In this document: in pieces, positions 33,825 to 45,690 of the stretch
Numbering within the stretch: the first letter of the stretch is position 1
Layout: each line of letters opens with the position of its first letter
NCBI GenBank assembly: GCA_016584305.1
Contig: JACEEZ010023648.1
Coordinates: forward strand, 147,501-211,500
From: Chionoecetes opilio
Lineage: Eukaryota > Arthropoda > Malacostraca > Decapoda > Majidae
Direction: 5' to 3'
DNA length: 64,000 nucleotides
Program-made: the position numbers and the translations under genes
Notes under the pieces: generated by a model
What the model saw: the letters and a program-made list of their open reading frames with translations, nothing else
The model's database searches: none
What the model was told of the DNA's origin: nothing

Positions 33825-34275
33825 GTTTATAACACTTTTTATCACTCATACTCTATAATTACAGCAATTATGAAATCAAGTGTAGAATAAAACATGTATT
33901 CTTGTACATAAACTTCTCCTGAATACAATGGTACTTTTAGTGTTCACATAAAAAGCGATATAGCAGAGAAAATGAAGGATATGTTTGAATATGTTTAATC
34001 AACGACGGATGAGCGAGAGGTAAGGAGGCAGGGAGGGAAGCAGGTTGTGTGCCCTCCCTATCTCCCGTAGCCTGCGCACCCTTCATCAGTCTCTGAGATA
34101 TTCAAACATATCCTTCATTTTCTCTTCTATATCGCTTTTTATGTAAAAATTGAAAGTACCATCATTCAGGAGAAGTTTATGTACGAGAATACATGTTTTA
34201 TTCTATACGTACTTGATTTCATAATTGCTGTAAATATCGAGTATGAATAAAAAGTGTTATAAATCGTAACATTTT
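33825..34275. repeat. Palindrome of about 450 bp
   Basis: GTTTATAACACTTTTTATCA on the left is the inverse of the AAAAAGTGTTATAAATC region on the right. Intermediate blocks (AATTATGAAATCAAGT, ATACATGTTTTATTCT, ATATCCTTCATTTTCTC) pair inward to a loop near 34015-34085. No coding content. Confidence 0.75.
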
Positions 34276-35221
34276 AGCCAAAAAAAAAGCATAGATTAAT
34301 GGTAGTTTGTGGAAAAAAGAGCCCTAGAGTTGACACTTAGGCCGAGGCAGAAAAACACAGATCTATGTGGAAAAACATAGGAGTGGCATCACTGATGAGG
34401 GTGTGGGCCAGGCACCTGGCGGTGTAAAAATTAGAATTTCTATTTCAAGTAAATAAAATACGTTGAAACCATAAGCCTTTTTTCTATGTCCCTGCGACCC
34501 ATCAAAATTTATCTCGTGACCCATCTTTGTTTCGCGGCACAGATTGAGAACCGCTCTTATAGACCAATAGGTCTCCTGGTATCAGTTCTTCCTATGTATT
34601 CTTATGTATCTGTGGCACTCCATATACTACTCCTTCCCTTGGCATATTCTCTGCCTCTGCATACCAATTTGCCATTAGCAATTTCTTTTCTCAGTTCCTA
34701 TTGTTTCATAAACATTCTCTTAGCAGTTTCTAAAAACTTTCTCCTCTCCTATGCTCTCACTCCCTGGCCCATATGCAATGGTGATTATCCATATCTCTAT
34801 ACCCCTTTCCATTTTTATGCACATCAGCCCTGCATTTATGTACCTTTTATCTCTATCTTTCCCAATAGTTAATTTTTCATGAAAATAGCTGCACCCTCTC
34901 TTGCATGCATCATGAGGAACTCCCGAGTTTTCCCCTGTGAATGCACCAAGGTCTTCGTCTTCCCTGTCTGAGTCTGGTTTAACTTGAGATCAATCACATC
35001 CAGGTTCCTTTTATGCTTATGCATTTGTTATCTATCTCACATCTTAAGAGGTTGCTTAAGTCTATGTTTATTCAGATACCCTCAATTTTAGTATCTTTCT
35101 ACTAGAATCAAGTTTAGCTGATGAAGGAGTTGCATTCTATTTGCATTCTGGTGTAACTTACCCACATGCGTGTTGGCAGAAATGTCAATAAGAATGGGCG
35201 CGAGTGTATGTGAATGGTGCA
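34276..35221. other. No gene recognised
   Basis: A 128-aa hydrophobic frame (34486-34872) has low-complexity composition and no domain that I recognise; I do not regard it as a gene. GATTGAGAACCGCTCT near 34543-34558 resembles a hAT-type end (AGMGGTTCTCAAYC), but no partner end was found. Confidence 0.35.
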
Positions 35222-35698
35222 TAGTGTGTGTATTTACCTAGTGGTATTTTACAGGGCCTGAGCTACACTCGTGTGGTCCCGTCTCCGTTTCTACATTTAT
35301 TCAGTCTTGCTTTCAATTGGTGCACATTATTTGCCGATATCACCTCTTCATTTAGTCCATTCCAAACTTCCAGATTTTTATGAGGGAAGCTATACTTCTT
35401 TTTTGTGTTGTTCAGGCATCTCCCTTTTCTTAGTTTTTTTGTATGTCCTCTTGTGTATCGACCTTCTCTTTGTTTTCGAGTCAGTAATCTCTCATGATCT
35501 GTTTCTTCCATCTTAGTTATCGGTTTGAAAATTGTTGTTAAGTCTCGTCTTTCTCTTCTCTGCTCACGTGTTGGTAACTTTATTTCCTTCAACCTTTTCT
35601 CATAAGGAAGTTCTTCTAGCTCTGCTACCATCTTTGTTGCCATTCTCTGTATCCTCTCCAACTTTTTCCCATGTTTCTTTTTATATGGGGACCATACA

Positions 35699-36910
35699 AT
35701 GTGTCAGTGGATGCCGATCCTCCCATTGACGAAACCGCACCCTCTCGACGAAGTCAGAGAGGCTATAGCAAAGTTGAAGGGTGGAAAGGCAGCTGGTGTT
35801 TGTAATATCAGTGCGGAGCTCCTCAAAGCTGGGGGTGAGGCCATGATCCGCGGGTTGCATGCTGTCCTGACTGCCGTGTGGCAATCAGGTACCATTCCTC
35901 CTGACTGGAAAAGGGGGCTGGTCGTCCCTATCTGGAAAGGGAAAGGGGACCGTCAGGACTGCAACAATTACCGCGGTATTACACTGCTCAGCGTACCAGG
36001 CAAGGTGCTTGCTCATCTACTGCTGACACAAATTCGCAGTCATCTGGTGAAGCATCAGAGACCTCAGCAGTCTGGGTTCACGCCTGGTAAGTCAACAACG
36101 GACCGTATCCTAGCGCTTCGTGTCCTGGTGGAACGCCGACGTGAGTTTCGACAGGGGATGCTTGCAGCCTATGTTGATCTCAAGAAGGCGTTTGACTCAG
36201 TGCATCGTGAGTCACTCTGGGATCTTCTGCGACTTCGAGGGATTCCTGCAAGGACTATTGGCTTGATAACTGGTCTGTATTCTGGGACTGAGAGTGCTGT
36301 AAAGTGTGGGGTAGGTGTATCCAGCTTCTTTCCTGTGAATACAGGAGTGAGGCAAGGGTGCGTCCCTACTCCATCACTTTTCAACGCTTGTATGGACTGG
36401 GTATTGGACAAGGTTGTAGATCAAAGTGATTGTGGAGCATCCGTCGGCAACACCAAGATCACTGATCTTGTTTTTGTCGATGATGCAGTAATCTTTGCTG
36501 AGTCGCTGGAGGTCCTGGTGATGGCTCTCGAGGCGCTGCATGAGCAGGCAAAGCCTTTGGGACTTGAGGTCTCCTGGCTCAAGACCAAGGTCCAGGTATT
36601 TGGAGACTTACTAGATGAAGCAGTACAGTCTGTTCATGCGTGTGGCGAGGACATTGAGATCTTGGAAAGTTTTACATACCTTGGTAGCGCAGTCCATAAT
36701 GACGGCGGGTCACGTCAAGAAGTCTTACGGCGGATTGGCATAGCCCACGGTGTTATGGACTCGCTCAGCGGGAGTATTTGGCATTTTCGGTACCTGTGCA
36801 GGAGGACAAAGATCCGGATCTTCAAGTCGCTTGTGATCCCTGTCTTACTCTATGGTTGTGAGACATGGACACTAAATAGTGACTTGGAGACGAATCAATG
36901 CCTTTGGTAA
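35699..36910 (+). pseudogene. LINE A reverse transcriptase, near-complete RT domain, frameshifted
   Basis: A 403-aa open frame. Reverse-transcriptase landmarks in order: PPDWKRGLVVPIWKGKG (68-84), NNYRGITLL (89-97), FTPGKSTTDRI (127-137), AYVDLKKAFDSVH (157-169, motif A aspartate D160), GVRQGCVPTPSLFN (216-229, motif B) and DLVFVDDAVIFAES (256-269, motif C with VDD rather than the usual ADD). The endonuclease is missing upstream. The frame breaks at about 36890, where a deletion or shift moves the C-terminus (YGCETW onward) into the frame at 36879-37283. Function would have been target-primed reverse transcription. This copy is dead because it is truncated. Confidence 0.85.
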
Positions 36911-37290
36911 TAAGTGTCTTCGCAGAATCATGGGGTATCGCTGGGATGATTACGTGTCAAATCAGCGATTGCACCGTGAGACTGAATCGAGGCCTATTAC
37001 CTGCATAGTCCGTCAGCGCCAACTTCGGCTATATGGGCATGTGGCACGCTACCCTGAAACCGATCCTTCCCATCGGGTAGTATCTGTAAGAGACAATCCG
37101 GCGTGGAGGAGGCCAAGGGGGTGCCCACAAGGCTCGTGGCTGGGGCAAGTTGATGTTTCTTGTCGAGAGCTGCTTGGTATGGGAAAGGAGCCTGCATGGG
37201 AACTCGCCCGTGGTGACCCCCGGGAGTGGCATCGTAGGGTGGGCGAGGCGACGCGCCCCCCGGCGTATGCCCCCAATGATTGATTGATTG
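35702..37290 (+). mobile_element. LINE family A, copy 2
   Basis: 5'-truncated non-LTR retrotransposon of 1.6 kb ending in an (ATTG)n tail at 37276-37290. Exact target duplication ATACAATG at 35694-35701 and 37291-37298. Its coding region is described separately. It is the better preserved of two copies; the one at 4083-5210 lacks the catalytic core. Confidence 0.88.
36879..37283 (+). pseudogene. LINE A C-terminal region after frameshift
   Basis: Continues the reverse-transcriptase protein: RINAFGNKCLRRIMGYRW, RETESRPITCIVRQRQLRLY, GHVARYPETDPSHRVV and ARGDPREWHRRVGEATRPPA, ending at TGA just before the (ATTG)n tail. It corresponds residue for residue to the minus-strand segment at 4454-4090. 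Confidence 0.82.
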
Positions 37291-37500
37291 ATACAATGGC
37301 AGCATATTCCATTTTTGGTCGGATGTGTATGCATAATGGGGAAAGAGCTTGGTCCCATAGATAATATCCAATGTCATCTAGCAAATTTTCAGCATATGGG
37401 TATTTTCCATGTGTAAATAAATGCCTGCTGTAAATATCTATGTGCACACAGTGGAATGCTTACTTAGCAAACACACAAACAAAACATTAATCAAACCATA

Positions 37501-40237
37501 GAATGGACCCTACCCATAACTACGTCACAGTTTGTTTACATCGGTGCATTGTGGGGATAAGGCGGGGTCGCCGCGGGTGGACCTACGAAGGGAAAACTAT
37601 GGCGATGGAAGAATTTAGAGTTATTTTACGTGAAATTGATATTCCAGGTGCTATATTACTGTGCTCTGTTCTCGCTGACAACACTATAGAGAAGACCTGA
37701 GGTAATGGCTGATGTGCAGAGGCTTCTAAACCAAGAAAACAGAGTCATAACAGAGCCTCGTCATAAGGTAAGCAACTGGTAGGTACGTAATGTGTCCCTA
37801 CCACTTGCTTACTTCTTAATGAGACTCTGCTGTGACTGTTTTCCTGGTTTAGAAGCCTTTGCACATCAACCATCACCGCAAGTCTTCTCTATGTTGTCAG
37901 CGAGCACGGAAATATAGCACCTGGAATATCAATTTCGCCCAAAACAACTCGAAATTTTTTCATCGTCGTAGTCTTCTCTTTGTAGGTTGTACATATTCAT
38001 GGTTATGATAGTATTAAAATACCTTAGTAATTGAGTTCATTTTGTTGTCTTTCCTCATAATAAGTAGTGGTACATCATGGTGTGTTACTTGACGAGCCAA
38101 TGAATACTCTTGAGTCTATACCAACATCACCAACCTTTGCTTTGATTTATCTTATTACTCCATCCATAAACAAGTTGTATAACCACCGTGACAATACCCA
38201 TCCTTGCCTCATGGTACCTGCATGGTACTGTCGTCTACCGATATTTTTATCCCGACACAAATCGGGAAAACTCGCCGACGGTAATGGTTAGGTTAGATTT
38301 TGCTTTGATTTATCTTATTACTCCATCCATAAACAAGCTTCATAACCACCGTGACATTACCCATCCTTGCCTCATGGTACCTGGTACTGTCGTCTACCGA
38401 AATGCTCGTACCTACACAAATCGGGAAAACTCGCCGACGGTAATGGTTAGGTTAGGTTACCGTTAAATTAGGTAAAGGTCGGTTAGGTTAGGTATTCATA
38501 ATCACAGGTAAAAGCTTATTAGTTATACATACATACTCCACTCCATACACACTCTTTAACCCTTCAATACATCCCACATTCCCTCCCAGTCTACTCTTGT
38601 CATATGAATTGGTATTAGTCCAGATGAACATCGAACTCACTTTGGTGGACGAAATTATTTTTCTGGTGTGTTTTTATGTGTTTTGAATGAATTTGCTAAC
38701 CGTTTCTGTCGCAATTTTTTTATTTAGTTATTTATTATTTTTTTTTTGCAAAAATGACCAAAAAAAAATTGAACCTAAACCTAACCTAACCTTTACCCAT
38801 ACCTAATCTATACCTAACCTAACCTTTACCTAACTAAAAAAAAAAAAAAAAAAAAAAAAAACTAACCTTTACCTAAAAAAAATACAAAATATAAATTGCG
38901 ACAGAAATGGTTAGCAGATTCATTCAAAACACATAAAAACACACCAGAAAAAAATAGTTTCGTCCACCAAAGTGAGTTCGGTGTTCATCTGGACTAATAC
39001 CAAATCATATGACAGAGTAGACTGGGAGGGAATGTGGGATGTATTGAAGGGTTAAAGAGTGTGTATGGAGTGGAGTATGTATGTATAACTAATAAGCTTT
39101 TACCTGTGATTATGAATACCTAACCTAACTGACCTTTACCTAACCTAACGGTAACCTAACCTAACCATTACCGTCGGCGAGTTTTCCCGATTTGTGTAGG
39201 TACGAGCATTTCGGTAGACGAGAGTACCAGGTGCCATGTCACCGTGGTTATGCAACCTGTTTATGGATGGAGTAATAAGATAAATCAAAGCAAAATCTAA
39301 CCTAACCATTACCGTCGGCGAGTTTTCCCGATTTGTGTCGGGATACAAATATCGGTAGACGACAGTACCAGGTACCATGAGGCAAGGATGGGTAATGTCA
39401 CGGTGGTTATGCAACTTGTTTATGGATGGAGTAATAAGATAAATCAAAGCAAAATCTAACCTAACCATTACTGTCGGCGAGTTTTCCCGATTTGTGTAGG
39501 GATAAAAATATCGGTAGACGACAGTACCAGGTACCATGAGGCAAGGATGGGTAATGTCACGGTGGTTATGCAGCTTGTTTATGGATGGAGTAATAAGATA
39601 AATCAAAGCAAAGGTTGGTGATGTTGGTATAGACTCAAGAGTATTCATTGGCTCGTCAAGTAACACACCATGATGTACCACTACTTATTATGAGGAGAGA
39701 CAACAAAATGAACTCAATTAATAAGGTATTTTAATACTATCATAACCATGAATATGTACAACCTACAAAGAGAAGACTACGACGATGAAAACATTTTGAG
39801 TCGTTTTGGGCAAAATTGATATTCCAGGTGCTATATTTCCGTGCTCGCTGACAACATAGAGAAGACCTGCGGTGATGGTTGATGTGCAAAGGCTTCTAAA
39901 CCAGGAAAACAGTCACAGCAGAGTCTCATTAAGAAGTAAGCAAGTGGTAGGGACACATTACGTACCTACCAGTTGCTTACCTTTTGACGAGGCTCTGTTG
40001 TGACTCTGTTTTCTTGGTTTAGAAGCCTCTGCACTTCAGCCATTGCCTCAGGCCTTCTCTACGTATAGTGTTGTCAGCGAGAACAGAGCACAGTAATATA
40101 GCACCTGGAATATCAATTTCGCGCAAGATAACTCTAAATTCTTTCATCGCCGTAGTTTTCCCTTCGTAGGTCCACCCCGCCTTATCCCCACAATGCACCG
40201 ATGTAAACAAACCGTGACGTAATTATGTCTGGGCCCA
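37501..40237. repeat. 2.7-kb palindrome with internal tandem repeats and RT fragments
   Basis: GTTTGTTTACATCGGTGCAT on the left pairs with ATGCACCGATGTAAACAAAC on the right, and pairing continues inward to an A-run centred near 38845. Each arm holds a second-order inverted repeat (37578-37770 against 37800-37990; 39735-39920 against 39960-40200). Each also holds a tandem array of an ATGGATGGAGTAATAAG-containing unit, two copies left and three right. No uninterrupted gene. No target duplication is obvious at the ends. Confidence 0.82.
39005..39620 (+). pseudogene. LINE family C reverse-transcriptase fragments, tandemly repeated motif B
   Basis: In the right arm, plus strand, 39010-39050 reads DRVDWEGMWDVLKG (an RT motif A region). 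Three units of 100-120 bp contain MRQGWVMSRWLCNLFMDGVI or remnants of it, an RT motif B (RQGCVMSPWLFNLFMDG is the usual form of this LINE type). The left arm carries the same on the other strand. The units include CGGCGAGTTTTCCCGATTTG spacers, so they are rearranged remnants, not a working gene. Confidence 0.6.
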
Positions 40238-40239
40238 TT

Positions 40240-41555
40240 GTAATGGTATTGATGAGGTCAAGGTCAGGCAATATTTTCACCTGTACTGTATTTTCTTTTG
40301 ACTTTGGTGGAATTATATTTGCAAGAAAGGAAGTCATACTACTACATATTAATTTTTCCTTCTTTCCCTGATGAAATTCAAACTTGTTATTAATTGTATT
40401 CATTACTGGTATTGCTTTGGTATTATGTAATTAGAATAGTAATAATTGCTTATCAAGTATACTTTCTGCAAGCAAAATTCTGGAAAGTGACAGTTCGCTT
40501 TGGTGTGTCAGGCTGTTGTGAGGCTTCCCTAAGAGCTGGTTTCACACAAATGTGTCTCACATTTACTTGTCATGCTTCTTCCAACCCTTACTCCTGCAGA
40601 ACCCAGACAGGTATTGTTCCCTTCTTCACCAGGTGACTACCACACTTGTGTTCTACATCACTGTGTTTAGTTGGCTGTGTGTGAAGTGTTTCAAGATGTC
40701 ATCTTTGTTGTATTGCTGGCTTTCTGCTCTTTGCATCTTTTGAATAGTTTTCATGACTTTTCGTGGTATTAAGTATTTTATTTTTGTATGTCCGTATGAA
40801 GATTTATGTACACCTTCCATGCTGCACTGCTGGCTACCTGCCACTGCCACCTCTGAAAAGTTTTCAATATTTTTCATGGTGAAAAGTTGGTATGTCTTCT
40901 CTATCAGGATGACAGACTGGCATCAGTAAAAACTTGTATAACACAAAATGGTGTTATTATTATGACTGACATTCTCATTATTCAAAAAAATATACTCAGT
41001 TTATGTACATTTATCTCAGTATATACTCAGTTTAATACATATGATTTTAGTTGACGTTCTTAATTTTGGGCCTTACTTACATGGTTGGGTAATGTTGAAC
41101 AAGGGGCAGGTGTACTGTATTGATATGCATGCAATACACATTTTTCATTCCTTACCAAAACCATACAATTCTTTTTCACATATCGAGAATTTTGCTCTGG
41201 CAAAATGCTAGTTGGCAATATTGTGGGAATATGATCAAAGCTTGGATTTTGTTCTGTCCAGCTACCCATAAGTAGCACCTGTCTCTTTAACTTTCATGCC
41301 AGGCTTAACCCTCTTGATTACATAATTGCCACAGCAGCTTAGAGGTAGGTAATATGTGTGATAGTGGATTGATTACCTGGTGGACCACCAAGACGATGAA
41401 ATACTATCAGGCGTGCTAAGAGAAAGGTAGAAAATGAGAATAAGTATCTGAGAAGTAACTCAAGACCTACAAGTGGATAAGCTGCAGCTTAGGTTGAGTT
41501 ACTGTTCGTAATCTAAACACAAATATATGACTTTTGTGTTAGAGGAAAAAATCAA
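40240..41555. other. No gene recognised
   Basis: Mostly AT-rich sequence with short unremarkable frames; no transposon ends or RNA genes seen. Confidence 0.4.
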
Positions 41556-41559
41556 GGGA

Positions 41560-42180
41560 TAAATGGGTGAATACTTAAAAATATAAGTGGGTGTGAGGCA
41601 AAGATGTGTAATGTCATTATAGTTATTCAACTTGTTTATCTATGGAGTGGTCAGAAAATTAAAGCTAAGGTAGGAAATGTGGGTGTACAGATTAGTGTTA
41701 GTAAGACAAAATGGAAGGTTAAAAAAAACATCTGTTTGTGAATGACACTCTATTGCCCACAAAGTAAAAAAACTAAAAAAAGCTTTACAATATTTGATGA
41801 ATGATATCAATAATCTTATGTGAAGAGAAAACTGAAAGTTAATGTTGAATAAAGTAAGGTGATGGTAGTTGAGAAAATGGAGTGAAGTAATATAGTTTGC
41901 AGATCAGTACAGTGTTAAGAGCCAGAAACAATGTAGAATAATGTTGAATGGACAGATAATGGAAGAGGTAAATAGATTTAGATACCTTGATTCTATCCTG
42001 TACAAGAATGCATGCATGGGAGGGGAGATGAGAGCGAGAGTCCTACAAGGAACGAATGTTATGGGATCCTTGTGCTGCATAATGAGAGAAATGATAGTGA
42101 GTAAAGAAGTAAAGAAGGTGCTCAGGAATAGCATAATAGTTCCAATAGACAGGTACAAATGGAGATATCTGCAGTGACCA
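41560..42180 (+). pseudogene. LINE family C, RT to C-terminus, decayed
   Basis: GVRQRCVMSL-like (motif B), NLFIYGVVRKL, then HLFVNDTLL in place of the FADDT motif C. At 41941-42160 an open stretch: LNGQIMEEVNRFRYLDSILY, EMRARVLQGTNVMGS, KEVKKVLRNSIIVPI. This matches the EEV-x-F-x-YLGS and VMGSL blocks after the RT core. Several stops and shifts; 5' and 3' ends unclear. Confidence 0.62.
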
Positions 42181-42314
42181 ACCCTTTAAGGAAGTCCATG
42201 GAACAGGCGTTAGCATAGATAAGACTAGTTGATTGAATTTCTAGAGGCTTGGCACTGCCATGCTGTTCATGGATGTGAGAAAGATGACTAATTAATTAAT
42301 GTATTATATATATA

Positions 42315-42703
42315 CAGTAGATCCTCGATAAAGTGGACTAATTCAGCCAAGCATAGTTCAGTTATATTGAATTACCGCTAAATCGAGATAATAATATAGA
42401 ATTTGCCTATAAGTTCACCCCTGTACATATATTTCAAATTACTATTAATTTACACATGAAGTACTGGAAGAATTTTTGCTTACCCCCGCAAATAGGGGAT
42501 TTGCAGTGGTCTGTATTGCCCCCTAAACCTACCCAAACGTGTGGGGGGGTTGGCGGACATTCCTGGAACTGCTCCAAATATTACTACATTTAGCAAGATG
42601 TTTATGTTATACGTATCATACAAAAACTAAATAACTGAATTTGCTTTTTCCATTACATCGAGCTTTCCGGTAAATTTAGTTCCGTTAAATTGAGCTTCTA
42701 CTG
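42315..42703. mobile_element. Tigger-type MITE, CAGTAGATCCTCGATAAAG ends
   Basis: Inverted ends CAGTAGATCCTCGATAAAGT and CGTTAAATTGAGCTTCTACTG with TA at 42313-42314 and 42704-42705. The GTTAAATTGAG/CTCGATAAAG repeats inside each end recall pogo/Tigger termini and those of the element at 60902-62432. 389 bp, non-coding. Confidence 0.78.
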
Positions 42704-42744
42704 TAGTTATTTATTTACTACTTGTTATTATATTTTTATACCTA

Positions 42745-43740
42745 GTACCTTTGTTGTGCGAAATATTATCAACGTGCGAAATCCTGTAGGATTTCGTCAA
42801 ACCTCTTGGAAAGCTGTTACTTTGGTCAAAATCACGGACAAGAATGATCTAATAAGAATAAATAAGGTGCAGCTCCGCCATCGCCATAAGTGCAGTCAGA
42901 GACCGCGGGGCAAGCCCTCCCTCATGGACAGCAGCCAGTCTAGGTTAGGTTAAGGTTAAGGTTAGGATTAGTTTAGTTTAAAATAAAGCTAAACTAAACC
43001 TAACCTTAAACCTAACCTAGCCTAACCTAACCTAGTCTGGCTGCTGTCTGTGAGAGAAGATTGGGAGAGGCGTCCGTCCCGCGGTCTAGACTCCGCTGAA
43101 GGCGACAGCGGAGCAGCACTTTATTTATTCGTTTTAGATAATTTTCGTTCATGATTTTGACCAAAGTAACAGCTTTCCAAGAGGTTTCAAGGTTAGTAGA
43201 AGACGTGTATTACAAAATATTAGTCCTTCATAAGGTAGTAAGCAAGATATGGCAGGGGCGATAAAACTAATCTTAACCCTCGCATAAAATAATAAGTTTC
43301 TCAGAGTACCATGTACTATGTTTCAGGGCAGCAATAAGCTGTAAAACATGCAAATCAAAGTGAAAAAGCTTAACCTTCTTGTAGGTTACCTAAGTATATT
43401 CTTTGATTTGCATGGTTTACAACATTACTGCTGCCCTAAAACATGTTACAGGGTACTCTGAGATACATATTATTTTATGAGAGTTGTTAGATGCACTGGT
43501 CTCCAGACAAAGGATAATAATTACACCTATAAAGGCTTTACTTTTTGACGTGGATATTTTAAGCTTTTGAGTAATTATTATTGCATGTACTTATAAGTGT
43601 TCTCATGGAAAAAAGCTAGTGCCTCTATTTAGCCTGTAACATGTATCAGGGCAGCAGTTAAGCTGTAAAACCAGTGAAATAAGAGAGATGCATGGAGGGG
43701 TCTTCAGGATTTCGCGCTGACAACATTTCACGTAACACCG
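42745..43740. repeat. Palindrome-rich element with GCGAAAT ends
   Basis: GTGCGAAATCCTG near 42773-42785 faces CAGGATTTCGCGC near 43707-43719. Inside are two separate palindromes: 42790-43195 (AAACCTCTTGGAAAGCTGTT pairs with AACAGCTTTCCAAGAGGTTT, loop of GGTTA/TAACC strings at 42940-43035) and 43265-43500 (ATTTGCATG / CATGCAAAT core). No gene. Confidence 0.6.
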
Positions 43741-43816
43741 TAAATGGCGGCATACAAGTTGACTCTTTGAGCCTGAAAAAATCTCTCCAAAACTAGGGGT
43801 CGGCTTATACGGCTAG

Positions 43817-44785
43817 GCATAGACCACTGTAAATCTGGACTGCGCACGGAATATCGGCCTGTTGCAGATCAGCCTCAGATTGGCCTGTTGTTGGCCCTTA
43901 AGTCGGAGGGCCGCTCGGATTCACATATATATACGGATCATATAGACTGGTTTATCAGTATATATGATATACTGTAATCTTCGTAAATGTTTGTTCTATA
44001 ATATCAAATAAAAAACAGTAAAACACGCTAAAGAAATGCCATTACGAGACTCTGAAGAAATATGCATTCACTTCAACTCTTCGCCATTTAAAACTTTGCG
44101 AGTCAACTTTTATCATCAAGGGTGTCAATAGAAGCGCAATTTTATTAGCTTTCCATTGATGTATTTCGTTTTCTGATAAATGAATTACCACCATGCATAA
44201 ATTAGCGTTAACTAAATAAATAAAATCATCAATCGGGTAATTTTCCCGATTGATAAGGTTATTTATTTAGTTAACGCTAATTTATACATGGTGCTAATTC
44301 ATTTATCAGAAAACGAAATATATAAGTAAATAAATAGCATCATCAATCGGGAAAATTACCCGATTGATGATTTTATTTATTTATTTAACGCTAATTTATG
44401 CATGGTTCTAATTCATTTATCAGAAAACGAAATATATCAATGGAAAGCTAATAAAATTGCGCTTCTATTGATACCCTTCATGATAAAAGTTGACTTGCAA
44501 AGTTTTAAATGGCGAAGAGTTGAAGTGAAGTGAAGTTCATGCATATTTCTTCAGAGTCGTAATGGCATTTCTTTAGCGTGTTTTACTGTTTTTTATTTGA
44601 TAATATTATAGAACAAACATTTACGAAGATTACAGTATATCATATATACTGATAAACCAGTCTATATGATAGTCCCTAGACCACTATATCTCTTTGTCGG
44701 GCGTGCCGCAGGCCCCTATGCAGCCTGGCAATTTCAAAACATTGTCGTGTGAACAGTCCAGAGATATAGTGGTCTATGGGCTAGG
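43817..44785. mobile_element. Foldback element with CATAGACCACT ends
   Basis: CATAGACCACTGTAAATCTGGACTG at the left and its inverse at 44757-44781 bound a core (43945-44670) that is itself palindromic. AAACCAGTCTATATGAT and its inverse pair inward to a set of TTAGCGTTAACTAAATAAAT units, repeated three times around ATCGGG(T/A)AATT(T/A)CCCGAT. Non-coding. Confidence 0.65.
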
Positions 44786-45690
44786 ATAAAATGCGAACCC
44801 TTACCACCGAGTGGCAAACAAGTGGATCCAGCACTACTAACAATCGTTGTACACCACCTACCGTAACTCCAGCAGATTACCACAAATGTGTCCAACTAAA
44901 ACTTGTGTTCGGTGAACTTTACTTAACATATTTAACACACAGATTAATATATAAATAATAAAATAATAATAAAAATTAAGTTTGTATCAACACAAAACCA
45001 TAGGCTGTTTCCAACAGCTGATACACAGATTGTAAACACTGACGGGAAAGCCACTGAACCCAAGCGGCCAGTCAGACAACTACACAGGCTGTTTTCTTTC
45101 TCACATATGCAAATGGTGGAGGGCACCGGTAATAGTGTGGTATGACATGTCATATAAACAGCTCCCGTGGGATTTGAATGCCAAAATTGATTTTATTGGT
45201 TTAACTGGTTCATTTGGGGTCAAACTATTGGAAAATGATGGGGTGCAAATTTCCGACCCCTCAACCACCCTCTGGGGGGCCGTTCCATTTCGGGACCCCC
45301 CAGAACCGACTGAATTCGTAACTCCTCTAATAATGGACAGATTTCTATGATCTTAAGGTCGTTTTTGGGGTTTTAGCTGATGCCGAGTCCATTTGTCATG
45401 TTTTCGAGGCGACCGGAAGTGCCTATCATCGACTTTCGGTTATGTCAATGGCAAATTCAGGGTTAGTATCGTCATTATCATGGGAGAAATTCACTTATGC
45501 ATGTAATACCTTTTTTCATGTTTTTCAGGCACAATAAGACGACTGGTGACATCTATTTTGCTTTCAGAATGCCCTGTTAATAGTTAAGGATGAAAAAGTA
45601 TATCATGGAATGTAAATCTATTGCTCAAGTTTCTTTGATATATATCTTTTCAGGTTAGCCGCTGAGATGCGGTGAATACGATCATCTACA
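44786..45690. other. Upstream region of the interrupted multicopy gene
   Basis: No independent gene is clear. A pyrimidine tract and AG (TATATATCTTTTCAG) at about 45640-45655 lies 38 bases before the ATG of the next frame and could be a splice acceptor for its first coding exon. Confidence 0.35.

Larger units (their letters stand above)
35222..37330 (-). mobile_element. LINE family B, longest copy, split by LINE A
   Basis: Minus strand: the segment right of 37298 encodes HIRPKMEYAAI, and the segment left of 35694 continues with ERIQRMATKMVAELEELPYE, RREQRRERRDL-like, LLTRKQREGRYTRGH and EVWNGLNEEVIS to DGTTRV, with the frame open at 35263-35661. The tail with TTTACCTAG repeats runs to 35222. 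LINE A sits between, with 8-bp duplication ATACAATG. The 5' limit is uncertain. Confidence 0.78.

Noticed and set aside
34486..34872. 128-aa hydrophobic frame, possible membrane protein
   Set aside because: Low-complexity composition, no start context, no homologous motif and repeat-rich surroundings.
37049..37447. Minus-strand frames of 110-130 codons at the end of LINE A
   Set aside because: Mostly antisense shadows of the LINE A C-terminus; only the part right of 37298 belongs to a real (LINE B) reading.
39145..39681. 178-codon minus-strand frame with repeated TNRENSPTVMV segments
   Set aside because: It is the antisense of tandem LINE-derived units; the plus strand explains the sequence as reverse-transcriptase motif B remnants.
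42940..43040. GGTTA/TAACC strings as a telomere or interstitial telomere
   Set aside because: Units are irregular (GGTTAAGGTTAAGGTTAGG) and short, and form the loop of a palindrome; no uniform TTAGG array is present.
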